From NCBI RefSeq assembly GCF_000145275.1, contig NC_014393.1:3658001-3722000 (forward strand): a DNA stretch of 64,000 nucleotides, in the 5' to 3' direction. Below the pieces are notes generated by a model. The model did no database searches. It was given only the letters and a program-made list of their open reading frames with translations, and was not told where the DNA came from. Shown here piece after piece: positions 8,682 through 17,758 of this stretch (positions are counted from its first letter, which is position 1; each line of letters begins with the position of its first letter). This DNA is from Clostridium cellulovorans 743B. Its GTDB lineage: Bacteria; Bacillota; Clostridia; Clostridiales; Clostridiaceae. Made by a program: the position numbers and the translations under genes.

Positions 8682-9503
8682 CTAATCCATTAAGAAAATC
8701 TCTTTCTTATTTTCCCTAGTAACATTAATAGTATTTTGTAAATCATCAAGAAGCTCATTATAGCGAATATTATTACCAAAAATTTTTGTAGCTCCTACTC
8801 TCATAGATACAGGAATACCTTGTCCATTATAATCAATAAATTCTCCGTTACTTTCAAGAACTGTTTTTGCAAGATTCTCCGCTTCACTAGCTTCCGTTAA
8901 CCATGTTACAAGAGCAAATTCGTCTCCTCCGATACGAAACAACATCATATCTTCTTTTGCAACTGTATCAATCCTCTTCAAGCATTGGAGAATTACTTTA
9001 TCTCCAAATTCATAGCTTATTTTATTAATTTCTCCAAAGCCAACAATATCAAAACATAAAACATAAGTATTTTGATTTTCTTTCAAAACCTCATAAAGTT
9101 CAGAAATCTCTACTTTCTTTCCCGTCACAACATTACCTCCATTATATTCAAGAATTAACTTAGGAAATATACCGGTAAACTTCCACTGATTTTTAAACTT
9201 TGATGGTGATATCCCCCAAAGTTTTGAAAAGGCTCTAGTAAAAACCTCTGGAGAATTATATTGATATTTCATCGCTATTTCTGTTATAGTCATTTGAGAA
9301 TTAACAATGTCCTTAGCTGCATTTGTTAATCTTCGTTTTGTTATATATTCTTTGATGCTATGATTAAATGCATACCTAAAGAGCTTTTGCAAAGATGACA
9401 ATGAAAAATAACATTCCCTTGCTATATCTTCTTGTAAGATATAATTGCAGAGGTTCTCTTCAATATAGTTTATTGCCTCTATTAGTACATGAAAATTTTT
9501 CAA
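8682..9503 (-). CDS. AraC-type HTH / GGDEF fusion protein
   Basis: 273 residues in two parts. Residues 5-108 form an AraC-family double HTH (YIEENLCNYILQEDIARECY, then MTITEIAMKYQYNSPEVFTRAF and the WGISPSKFK end). Residues 145-270 form a GGDEF domain with an intact GGDEF at 192-196 in LFRIGGDEFALV and a divergent FDIVGFGEINKISYEFGD core. No inhibitory RxxD site is seen just before GGDEF. The start is a TTG at 9503 with AAGGTGG six bases upstream. It could link diguanylate cyclase or GTP sensing to transcription; activity is unproven because several active-site positions outside GGDEF are altered. Confidence 0.8.
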   Translation of the reverse strand: MKNFHVLIEAINYIEENLCNYILQEDIARECYFSLSSLQKLFRYAFNHSIKEYITKRRLTNAAKDIVNSQMTITEIAMKYQYNSPEVFTRAFSKLWGISPSKFKNQWKFTGIFPKLILEYNGGNVVTGKKVEISELYEVLKENQNTYVLCFDIVGFGEINKISYEFGDKVILQCLKRIDTVAKEDMMLFRIGGDEFALVTWLTEASEAENLAKTVLESNGEFIDYNGQGIPVSMRVGATKIFGNNIRYNELLDDLQNTINVTRENKKEIFLMD

Positions 9504-9689
9504 GGTTCACCACCTTCTTAAAAATAATAGTTTAAATCACTTAATTTCTTCTTAGATTTATACAATAACGTTATCGTAACATTAGTTTACCAAAAGAAAA
9601 TTTTGTAATCTTGATTTTTTGAGCATAAATACTCTTGCTAACAAAGATTTTGATTATATTTAATGTTAACAAACTTCATGGTTTTATAT

Positions 9690-10001
9690 TTAATCTTCCT
9701 TGATCTCCTTAAATAATTCATAGGCCTTTATTCTTGCTTCTTTTAAAACTTCATCCCCTACCTCAGTAATTGAATAATATTTTCTTATCTTTCCCTCCAC
9801 ATTCCTATCTTCGACCTTTAGAACTCCATTCTTCTCTAGGTTATGTAATACAGGATATAAAGTCCCTGCACTTATTTCGTAACCATGGTTTCTAAGCTCT
9901 TCTATCATCCAAGCTCCATAAAAAGGTTCTTTTTTGGCATGATGTAGTATATGTATATGTATAAATCCTAAAAATAATTTTCGTATTATTTGTTCTTGCA
10001 C
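9690..10001 (-). CDS. PadR family transcriptional regulator
   Basis: 103-residue winged-helix protein with the PadR pattern: FYGAWMIEELRNHGYEISAGTLYPVLHNLEKNGVL followed by GKIRKYYSITEVGDEVL, and a short C-terminal helix for dimerisation. It starts at GTG (10001) with AGGAGG upstream. It is divergent from the fetAB-like exporter genes, and the shared interval contains two copies of CGATAT. A role in controlling itself and that exporter is plausible by position but not shown. Confidence 0.88.
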   Translation of the reverse strand: MQEQIIRKLFLGFIHIHILHHAKKEPFYGAWMIEELRNHGYEISAGTLYPVLHNLEKNGVLKVEDRNVEGKIRKYYSITEVGDEVLKEARIKAYELFKEIKED

Positions 10002-10167
10002 TGAAAATCCTCCTATGTTATCCTAAAATCATCATATCAAAATACGATATTGACTTTCGATATCTTGTTCCGCTATTAGTACATTATTTTATCAACTCAA
10101 CGTACTAGAGTCAAGAAATTATACATTTGCTATATATTCTTTTATATGTGAAAGGAAAGGTAATATA

Positions 10168-10800
10168 ATGGACGATATATTATTTCAGGCAAATAATTTA
10201 ATCTATAAAGAAAACTTGGTCTATGATAATTTAATTGTTAAAAAGGAAAAGATTAATTTTATCACTGGTGAAAGCGGTAGTGGTAAAAGTACCTTTCTAA
10301 AATTATTAAATAATACTATAAGTGCAACAGCTGGAGTACTTTTATACAAGAATAAACCAATAGAACAATATGATCCTATAGCCTTAAGACGTGATATAAG
10401 CCTAGTTTCTCAAGATCCTTTTTTATTTGACATGAGTATTATAGATAATTTTAAAACTTTCTATTCCTTAAGAGATATGACAGTTCCTGAAAATGATCAT
10501 GTACGCTTTTTTGCAGATTTATGCTCTGTAAATGTTTCTTTAGATCAAGATGCTGCTACTCTTTCTGGAGGAGAACGTCAAAGAGTGTATATATCCTTAT
10601 TTTTATCCTTGTATCCTAAAGTTATCTTATTAGACGAGCCAACTTCCGCTTTAGATGAAAAAAATAGTAAAGAAATAATGAAAAATATAACCTCCTTCTG
10701 CAAGAAAGAAAATATAGATATAGTAATAGTAAGTCATGATAAAGCCATAGTTGAAGAGTTTTATGAAAATAAAATTGAAATAGTAAAAAAAGTTCAATAG
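10168..10800 (+). CDS. fetA: ABC transporter ATPase, FetA-type
   Basis: 210-residue ATP-binding subunit with GESGSGKST (Walker A), a Q-loop at SLVSQDPFL, the signature LSGGERQRV and Walker B VILLDEPTSALDE. It is followed 71 bases later by a UPF0014/FetB-type permease, so it is assigned as FetA, the ATPase of an exporter implicated in iron efflux and oxidative stress in enterics. Substrate here is inferred from that homology only. Confidence 0.8.
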   Translation: MDDILFQANNLIYKENLVYDNLIVKKEKINFITGESGSGKSTFLKLLNNTISATAGVLLYKNKPIEQYDPIALRRDISLVSQDPFLFDMSIIDNFKTFYSLRDMTVPENDHVRFFADLCSVNVSLDQDAATLSGGERQRVYISLFLSLYPKVILLDEPTSALDEKNSKEIMKNITSFCKKENIDIVIVSHDKAIVEEFYENKIEIVKKVQ

Positions 10801-10871
10801 TTAACAAATATCCGTATAAAATTTTCATATCAATCATATAAAATAAATCTATCAGTAGTTAGGTGATTACA

Positions 10872-11642
10872 ATGGATCAAATAGTAAAATTAAACCTTTT
10901 TCAATTTTCACTTATTTATTTACTACTTATCGTAGTTTTAGTTATAATGAAAAAATCAAAAGTGAATCAAAGTAAACTTCTCATAATTGCTAGTTTAAGA
11001 ATGTCAATTCAGCTTATAATTGTAGGTTATATTCTTCAATATATCTTTAGAAATCCTCATCCTTTATTTACAATAAGCTTTCTTACAATTATGATAGTAT
11101 TCTCAATTCACATTGTAATTAAGAGCCGAAAAGACTTAAATAATGCTTTTAAAATTTCAATAGCCTTTTCATTATCTTTTTCAGGATTATTTGTTCTATT
11201 TTTCTTTTTGATAGTAGTAATCAATAAATCCATATTTAATCCACAATATACAATACCTTTAGCTGGAATGATAATTGGTAATTCTATGACAGGAATAAAT
11301 ATTGGGATCAAAAATTTTATGGATTCTATAAAAAAGGAAAAAAATAAAATCAATACCTTGCTTAACCTAGGTATTGAACCGAAGTATATCTTGAAGCCTT
11401 TTGCCAATAACGCTTTAGAAAGTGCTTTAATTCCTACTTTAAACTCCATGCTTGGTATGGGAATAATTTTTTTACCAGGAATGATGACTGGGCAAATCTT
11501 ATCTGGTACATCACCTACTACTTCAATTTTATATCAAATAGCTATAATGATCGCAATTTGTACCTCTGTTTGTTTAACAGTTTTTTTATCATTAAACTTA
11601 GGTTATAAATCTCTATACAACAATCGAAAGCAATTTATATAA
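10872..11642 (+). CDS. fetB: ABC transporter permease, FetB/UPF0014 family
   Basis: 256-residue membrane protein with about seven hydrophobic segments. Family hallmarks are PLAGMIIGNSMTGINIG and the long cytoplasmic loop ending PTLNSMLGMGIIFLPGMMTGQ. It partners the ATPase encoded just upstream. I prefer ATG 10872 (TTAGGTGA upstream) over the GTG at 10863. A terminator follows seven bases after the stop. A decayed copy of its last 20 or so codons lies at 16,716. Confidence 0.85.
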   Translation: MDQIVKLNLFQFSLIYLLLIVVLVIMKKSKVNQSKLLIIASLRMSIQLIIVGYILQYIFRNPHPLFTISFLTIMIVFSIHIVIKSRKDLNNAFKISIAFSLSFSGLFVLFFFLIVVINKSIFNPQYTIPLAGMIIGNSMTGINIGIKNFMDSIKKEKNKINTLLNLGIEPKYILKPFANNALESALIPTLNSMLGMGIIFLPGMMTGQILSGTSPTTSILYQIAIMIAICTSVCLTVFLSLNLGYKSLYNNRKQFI

Positions 11643-11648
11643 AAAATA

Positions 11649-11682
11649 GAGTTGGTTATCTTTATACTACCAACTCCTTTTT
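11649..11682 (+). terminator. fetAB terminator
   Basis: GAGTTGGT, a 12-base loop, ACCAACTC, then CTTTTTG. Confidence 0.85.
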
Positions 11683-11805
11683 GTTATATATCTTAATTAT
11701 TACTACATTTATACACCAACATCAGCTTCAAACTTATCTAGCTGTAAACATTATATTTAAATAAAATATTCACGATAAAAACATTATTATTAAAATTAGT
11801 TCATC

Positions 11806-14800
11806 CTAAATTTTCTTTCTAAACAATCTAATTCTAGCAAAAACAGCTATTGCAGAAAGTCCTAAAATAGCACTAATAAATATTAAAAGCTTATTATTAT
11901 GAGAAATATCTTGCTTCTCTGGATCACTTTTCCTATTTGTAGCTTCATCTGATTTTGTGGATGAGGATAAACCATCCGTATCCTTATCACTATCTGCTTC
12001 ACTATTTCCTTTGTTAATATCTTTATTATCTACTCTATTATCAGTTTTGTTGCTTACTGTAGTTGCACTACTTGCTACTAAGTTATTTTTTCCCACTGGC
12101 GATATTGGTGCTATAGCTTGTGGAATCACTGATACTACTGGTACTTTCACAGACGGTTTTTTTGAATCATCTGGGGGAACTACTGGGTCTGGTGGTAGAA
12201 TTACTGAACTTAGTGTTGTTGCAGTTATTACATCGCTCCAGGTTCCATTCTTTGCCCTTACCTTATAACTATAACTTGTAGCGGATTTTAAACCTGTCAC
12301 TGTATAACTTGTATTATTTCCGTTATCTAGTATTTTTCCGTTTATATATATTTCATAACCAGTAGCACCTATTTCTTCATCCCAGGTTAGTGTAACACTA
12401 TTTTCTGTTGTTGTAGCTTTTATATTTTTTAACACTGGTAATATTATTGGGTCTGGTGGTGGAATTACTGGCTTTAAGGTTGTCGCAGTTATTACATCAC
12501 TCCAGGTTCCGTTCTTTGCCCTTACCTTATAACTATAATTTGTAGCTGATTTTAGCCCTGTCACTGTATAACTTGTGCTATTCCCGTTGTCTATTATTTT
12601 TCCTTCCACCTCTATTTCATAACCAGTGGCTCCAACTTCCCCATCCCAGGTTAGTGTAACACTATTTTCTGTCGTTGTAGCTTTTATATTTTTTAACACT
12701 GGTAATATTACTGGATTTGGTGGTGGAATTGCTGGACTTAGGGTTGTTGCAGTTATTACATCACTCCAAGTTCCATTCTTTGCCCTTACCTTATAATTAT
12801 AATTTGTGGCTGGTTTTAACACTGTGACTTTATAACTTGTATTATTCCCGTTATCTAATATTTTCCCATCTATCTCTATTTCATAACCAGTAGCACCTAT
12901 TTCTTCATCCCATGTTAGTGTAACACTATTTTCTGTTGTTATAGCTTTTATGTTTTTTAACACTGGTAATATTACTGGGTCTGGCGGTGGTGGAATTACT
13001 GGACTTAGAGTTTTTGCAATTATTGTATCACTCCAGATTCCATTCTTTGCTCTTACCTTATAATTATAATTTGTAGCTGATTTTAACCCTGTGATTGTAT
13101 AAGTTGTATTATTTCCGATATCTAGTATTTTCCCATCTACCCCTACTTCATAACCAATAGCACCTATTTCTTCATCCCAGGTTAATGTAACACTATTTTC
13201 TGTTGTATTAGCTTTTATATTTTTTAATACTGGTAATATTACTGGATCTGGTGGTGGAACTACTGAACTTAGAGTTTTTGCCGTTATTTCATCACTCCAT
13301 AATCCATTTTTCGCTCTTACCTTATAGCTATAATTTGTATCTGACTTTAAGCCTGTTATTTTATAACTTGTGTTATTCCCATTATCTATTATTTTTCCGT
13401 CTGCTTCGATTTCATATCCAGTGGCACTAATTTCTGGGTCCCAGGTTAATGCTACACTGTCCTCTGTTGTTTCTGCTTTTATATTTTTTAATACTGGAGT
13501 CATGGTTATTGCTGTTATTTCATCGCTCCAAATTCCAAGTTTTACCCTTACCTTGAAATTATAGTTTGTTGATGAAGCTAAACCTGTTACTGTATAACTT
13601 GTACTATTTCCATTATCTATTATATTTCCATCTTTCTCTATTTCATATCCTATAGCCCCTATTTGAGGATCCCAAGTTAATGTAACTGTACCTATTGTTG
13701 AAGTCCATTTTATATTTTCAAGTACTGGTAATAACGACAAATTAATAACATTTCCAAATATATATGTATTCTCTGGAGATGTATCTTTTGCAACTACACC
13801 ATTTATAAAATATCCACTTATATTATTATAAGTTATTGAATTATTTATATTACTATCATTTGATTGTACCTTTATTCCATGAGGACAACTATTGATACTG
13901 TTTATTATTTCATTTGAATCCATAATTGAGTTTGTAACCATATAATCCAATAAAATTCCTGAATTCAAGTTTTTATCCCACGCCCATAACATACCATTAA
14001 CTAAACATAACCCTGTTTCATATATTTTATTTTGACTTATGAAAAGACTATCTGAATACAAGAGGTATACCCCATTAAAGTCGATATTCTCTATAATATT
14101 ATTATCAATTGTTGAAGACATTAGATTGCTTATTTCGATCCCAAAATACCTTGAGCCACTGATATTATTGTTGCTAATTGTAAGATTAGTTGCTCTGTAA
14201 TCGCTAGGAGTAATACCTTTATCATTTCTATCAACTACTATCCCCGATGCTTTAACATCTTGTATAATGTTATTTATTATTTTATTATCATAGGCTGGTA
14301 CAGTGTATCTAATACCGTTGGTTGATGAATTTTTTATTGTATTATAACTTACTTCCGAATCCCTTGATAAATAAAAAGCAATCCTACTTCCTGAAAGCGT
14401 ATTACCTTTGACCAATCCATTCTTTTGCTTAACAAATATTACTCCATCCTTATTACTTCCATTTAAAGGAGAATTAATCATATTATTTTCTATTACATTA
14501 TTAAAATTTAAATTTCCACTTTCAACAGCAGTTATATCATCAACAGTATTATTTCCATAGAAGGCTACAGCAGGATTATTATCTGAGCCATTTATAATAC
14601 AATTCCTTAAGCTAGTGTTATTTGAATTTATAGAGTAAACTGCTACTTTTCCTAAACTATTATCGATATTTAAATCTAATATTTGCGTTCCACCGGCAGT
14701 TATCTCAATCACATTAGACGCAATATTATTTTGTATTATCTTAGTATTTATTTGAGATTGACCTTGCAAAATTATATTATCCTTCTCAATCTTAATTTCA

Positions 14801-15105
14801 CCATCAAGGTAGTAAGTACCATCATTAATGTAAAATTTCGTTTTTCCTGATGATATAAGATTATTAAGTATTGTATTTAAACTCATTCCACCAAGGGATG
14901 ATTGATCAATGGTTGTCCAAGAAGAATCAAGAGTATAAGCCCTAACTCTACCACCTAGAGTTATTTTTTCATCGCCTTTCCTAATAGCGTAGCTCTCGCC
15001 AATATCAACTTTTATTTCACTACTGAAACAAATACTTGCGAAAAAAAGTAATGAAATAATTATGCTAATCCGTTCCTTCCTCTTCACTTTATAAATCCCC
15101 CTCAC
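11806..15105 (-). CDS. Secreted beta-helix protein with six FN3 repeats and a C-terminal anchor
   Basis: 1099 residues. A basic N terminus and hydrophobic stretch (about 1-30) form a signal peptide. Residues 50-455 are a parallel beta-helix rich in Asn ladders (NNIIQDVKASGIVV, ISNNNISGSRYFGIEI), like NosD/pectate-lyase folds. Residues 457-968 hold six fibronectin type III modules (PVLKNIKATTTENSVTLTWD type), the last four joined by Pro-rich linkers such as PPPDPVIL. Then follow a low-complexity Ser/Lys/Asp spacer and a C-terminal membrane helix (about 1072-1093) ending RLFRKKI. There is no LPXTG. A surface polysaccharide-binding or -cleaving role is likely; no catalytic residues can be named. 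Confidence 0.8.
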   Translation of the reverse strand: MRGIYKVKRKERISIIISLLFFASICFSSEIKVDIGESYAIRKGDEKITLGGRVRAYTLDSSWTTIDQSSLGGMSLNTILNNLISSGKTKFYINDGTYYLDGEIKIEKDNIILQGQSQINTKIIQNNIASNVIEITAGGTQILDLNIDNSLGKVAVYSINSNNTSLRNCIINGSDNNPAVAFYGNNTVDDITAVESGNLNFNNVIENNMINSPLNGSNKDGVIFVKQKNGLVKGNTLSGSRIAFYLSRDSEVSYNTIKNSSTNGIRYTVPAYDNKIINNIIQDVKASGIVVDRNDKGITPSDYRATNLTISNNNISGSRYFGIEISNLMSSTIDNNIIENIDFNGVYLLYSDSLFISQNKIYETGLCLVNGMLWAWDKNLNSGILLDYMVTNSIMDSNEIINSINSCPHGIKVQSNDSNINNSITYNNISGYFINGVVAKDTSPENTYIFGNVINLSLLPVLENIKWTSTIGTVTLTWDPQIGAIGYEIEKDGNIIDNGNSTSYTVTGLASSTNYNFKVRVKLGIWSDEITAITMTPVLKNIKAETTEDSVALTWDPEISATGYEIEADGKIIDNGNNTSYKITGLKSDTNYSYKVRAKNGLWSDEITAKTLSSVVPPPDPVILPVLKNIKANTTENSVTLTWDEEIGAIGYEVGVDGKILDIGNNTTYTITGLKSATNYNYKVRAKNGIWSDTIIAKTLSPVIPPPPDPVILPVLKNIKAITTENSVTLTWDEEIGATGYEIEIDGKILDNGNNTSYKVTVLKPATNYNYKVRAKNGTWSDVITATTLSPAIPPPNPVILPVLKNIKATTTENSVTLTWDGEVGATGYEIEVEGKIIDNGNSTSYTVTGLKSATNYSYKVRAKNGTWSDVITATTLKPVIPPPDPIILPVLKNIKATTTENSVTLTWDEEIGATGYEIYINGKILDNGNNTSYTVTGLKSATSYSYKVRAKNGTWSDVITATTLSSVILPPDPVVPPDDSKKPSVKVPVVSVIPQAIAPISPVGKNNLVASSATTVSNKTDNRVDNKDINKGNSEADSDKDTDGLSSSTKSDEATNRKSDPEKQDISHNNKLLIFISAILGLSAIAVFARIRLFRKKI
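12180..13740 (-). repeat. FN3-coding tandem DNA repeats, period about 264 bases
   Basis: Six repeated units inside the 1099-residue gene. The four units nearest the 3' end are spaced 264-267 bases and are very similar at DNA level; the two nearest the 5' end are shorter (about 234 and 261) and more diverged. This points to recent unit duplication at the C-terminal side. Confidence 0.85.
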
Positions 15106-15390
15106 TAATACTAGCCAAAGTATTTCGCCATTTTAAATAACCTTTTCATACTACTGAATATAAATTTATAAACCTGGTCAAAAAACCTATAAGTTAACTG
15201 TCAATAATCTTAGATTTTCTTTTAACTAATTTTAGTTTTATACTTGTGTATGTATTAAAATCAAATTATAACTATATAGTATTAATTATCGATTTTTTTC
15301 AACATTACTTAACATTTTTTTCGTTTACATCACTATTTTTCAAGACTACCCTTTAATATTTTTATATTCTATAATAAATATTATATATTC

Positions 15391-15397
15391 TAATTTA
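15391..15397. repeat. Direct repeat flanking IS copy 1 (left)
   Basis: TAATTTA immediately before the IS end; repeated at 16553-16559. It is probably a 7-bp target-site duplication. Confidence 0.75.
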
Positions 15398-16552
15398 ACC
15401 CGTTGTGCTAGTTAAATACGCTGGCAATACTTACAAATAGAAAAACTCCAGCATATTTGCTAACCTATCATTAAAAAACACCACTAATCTAATGATAGGA
15501 GGCTAACCTATATGCCAGAGTTTAATAAAGATTCTACCATAACAATAAATGACTTAAAAGATTTTATTGTTGTCACTTATGTTATAATTGATGACTTTTA
15601 CCAAAAAGTAACTCCAACATTTATTAAAAATCGTCGTAACATCGCTAAATCAGTAATGACTGATAGCGAAATAATTACGATTTCTTTAGTAGGTGAACTC
15701 TTAACCATTGACTCTGAAAAAGCATGGTTTGGATTTTGCTCTAAAAACCTACGAGACTTATTTCCCAACTTTTGTAGTAGGCCGAGGTTTCATAGAGTTA
15801 GAAAGTCATTATTTCGAGTCATTGATGAAATTCGTAAAGAGTTAACGAAATTTCTTAACTATCAATATGACCGAATGAGAATTGCAGATAGTATGCCAAT
15901 TCCTGTGTGTAAGTTTGGGAGAGCTCATTTCCATAAAGCTTTTAAGCCGGAGGCTGCCTACGGGCGATGCGCTTCGAAAAAAGAAACATATTATGGATTC
16001 AAATTACATGCTTTAGTAGCCCTCGATGGCTATATCACAGATTTTACTGTAACAGCAGCAAATATTGATGACAGAGATGTCGTCTGGGAACTCACAGCTA
16101 ATTCAGAGATTGATATACTAATAGGTGATAAAGGATATATAGGTCAAAAAGTTGCTTCGCAATTAAAAGAAACAAGGTACATTCGTCTTTTAACAATAAA
16201 TCGTAACAATAGTAAAACTAAACTTTTAAAACCTTTTAGGCAGTTGATATTCAAGGCTCGTCGTAGAGTAGAAACTACTTTTTCTCAGCTCTCCGAGCAA
16301 TTAAATATGCAGAGGGTTCTTACAAAATCAACTTGGGGATTTGCCACAAGAATATCAAATAAAATATTAGCTCATAATCTTTGCTATTTTATAAATAAAT
16401 TTTTTAATATAGGTATAGAAATATCAAAGATTAAAGAATTAGTATTCGGATAATAATTTCCAAAAACAGTATATGAGGCAATAGGATAGGACTGCCTAAA
16501 ATCATGGTATAAATATCCTTTTAATGAAAACTTATCTGCTAGCACAACAGGT
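15398..16552 (+). mobile_element. IS982-family insertion sequence, copy 1
   Basis: 1155 bases bounded by imperfect inverted ends ACCCGTTGTGCTAG and (reverse complement) ACCTGTTGTGCTAG, flanked by TAATTTA direct repeats. It encodes one DDE transposase. An identical, inverted copy lies at 36401-37555, so both are recently active. Confidence 0.93.
15512..16453 (+). CDS. IS982-family transposase
   Basis: 313-residue DDE transposase. Acidic residues are visible in RIADSMPIPVCK, LIGDKGYIGQKV and ARRRVETTFSQL. The basic, Arg-rich C-terminal half and length fit IS982. The ATG follows AGGAGG, but half of that site is inside a hairpin (15464-15473 with 15490-15499), probably limiting expression from read-through transcripts. 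The protein is identical to the copy at 36500. Confidence 0.93.
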   Translation: MPEFNKDSTITINDLKDFIVVTYVIIDDFYQKVTPTFIKNRRNIAKSVMTDSEIITISLVGELLTIDSEKAWFGFCSKNLRDLFPNFCSRPRFHRVRKSLFRVIDEIRKELTKFLNYQYDRMRIADSMPIPVCKFGRAHFHKAFKPEAAYGRCASKKETYYGFKLHALVALDGYITDFTVTAANIDDRDVVWELTANSEIDILIGDKGYIGQKVASQLKETRYIRLLTINRNNSKTKLLKPFRQLIFKARRRVETTFSQLSEQLNMQRVLTKSTWGFATRISNKILAHNLCYFINKFFNIGIEISKIKELVFG

Positions 16553-16681
16553 TAATTTAAATCTTAACAATTACTCATTAACTTTATAACTTAAATTTCC
16601 ACAATATTTTTTAGAATTCTTTCAGTATTCTACTTGTATGGAAAGAGCTAAATTAAAAATATCTTAAAATAAAAATAATGA

Positions 16682-16781
16682 AGTTGGCCATATTTTACAC
16701 TCCCAACTCCATTATTTATCATTAAATTTAGGTTATAAATTTCTATATATTTATAGATCTCAATTTATTTTTAGACAGTAG
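16682..16781 (+). pseudogene. Remnant of a fetB 3' end with terminator-like hairpin
   Basis: 16716-16781 translates as LSLNLGYKFLYIYRSQFIFR and a final Q before stop, close to the end of the FetB at 11642 (LSLNLGYKSLYNNRKQFI). Just before it, 16682-16708 has AGTTGG...CCAACT, resembling the fetAB terminator, but on the wrong side of the tail. Only a rearranged scrap of a second copy seems to remain. Confidence 0.65.
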
Positions 16782-16794
16782 TAAAATTTAAATA

Positions 16795-17733
16795 CTACCA
16801 ATAGCATACAGGCATAAATAAATATGAACATTCTCCACACGTAAAAAAGCCAAGTTTGTTATACAGTGATTCAGCAGGATTACCAACCAGTACATTTAAC
16901 CTCAAAACAGGATATTCATCTTTCAAAATACTCAAAGCTCTCTTAATCATATTTTCAGCAAGACCTGTACCACGATAAGATGGTTTAACTACTAAATTAG
17001 ATATTTCTGGCCATTCATCCCACAATGATATAAAACACACTCCAATTAACTCATTGTTATTTTTATCATAGACAAGCACTGAAGCATTTTTCAATGTACT
17101 ATTTAATTCTTTGTTTAGAAATGCTTCAACTTGAGGAAGATGTTCTTCCACAGTCTGTTTTGCATAATCATCAATACCATCTGAATATGCTTCATAAAAC
17201 AATCTTGATATTTCTAAAGCTTTTTCTTTTGCAACACTTGAGATGTTAAAATTCTCTTCCCAATTTAAATAAAATTCTTCAGTTGGCCTTATCATATATC
17301 TTAGCGATAATTTTTCAAAAAAACCTATTCTTTTGTAACATTCAACTTCAGAAGCCGTAACTCCAACTGTATATATGTCTTTATTTCTATCAGACCAATA
17401 AGCTAGAAGCTTTTTTAATATTTTTAACATTTCATAGGTATCAGTAAAGGGTGGTTGTAAAAACAAACTCTCAATGTAATTAGGCTCCATCCTGACACCG
17501 CCTATTCTTCTATTATCTTTATTTATCCAAAAGCAATTATTAAAATTTCCTATCTCATCGCAACGTTTGTCCCAACTCTTCCCAAAGTTTAAACTCTCAT
17601 TTCTATATGTGGTGCAGTATATTGCAAACTCTTTTGAATCAGCTCTTTCTAAGTCAACTTCTTCTGTTAGCTGATATTTTTTTATATCTTCATGGAAACT
17701 TTTATACTCCAAAATACGCACTTCCTCTAACAT
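16795..17733 (-). CDS. Tandem-GNAT acetyltransferase
   Basis: 312 residues with two GNAT halves. The N half (RRIGGVRMEP ... VTASEVECYKRIGF) is degenerate. The C half has the acetyl-CoA loop NLVVKPSYRGTGLAENMIKRAL and the ending NVLVGNPAESLYNKLGFF. Substrate unknown. A paralogue is encoded 25 bases upstream on the same strand, so they are probably co-transcribed. The ATG at 17733 has a poor ribosome binding site; a TTG seven codons in has GAGGAAG upstream and may be the real start. Confidence 0.8.
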   Translation of the reverse strand: MLEEVRILEYKSFHEDIKKYQLTEEVDLERADSKEFAIYCTTYRNESLNFGKSWDKRCDEIGNFNNCFWINKDNRRIGGVRMEPNYIESLFLQPPFTDTYEMLKILKKLLAYWSDRNKDIYTVGVTASEVECYKRIGFFEKLSLRYMIRPTEEFYLNWEENFNISSVAKEKALEISRLFYEAYSDGIDDYAKQTVEEHLPQVEAFLNKELNSTLKNASVLVYDKNNNELIGVCFISLWDEWPEISNLVVKPSYRGTGLAENMIKRALSILKDEYPVLRLNVLVGNPAESLYNKLGFFTCGECSYLFMPVCYW

Positions 17734-17758
17734 ATTATTTTCAAAGATAAATTAAAAA

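Noticed and set aside
12180..13740. Non-coding tandem repeat or satellite
   Set aside because: The period and sequence are fully explained by FN3 modules in an intact reading frame.
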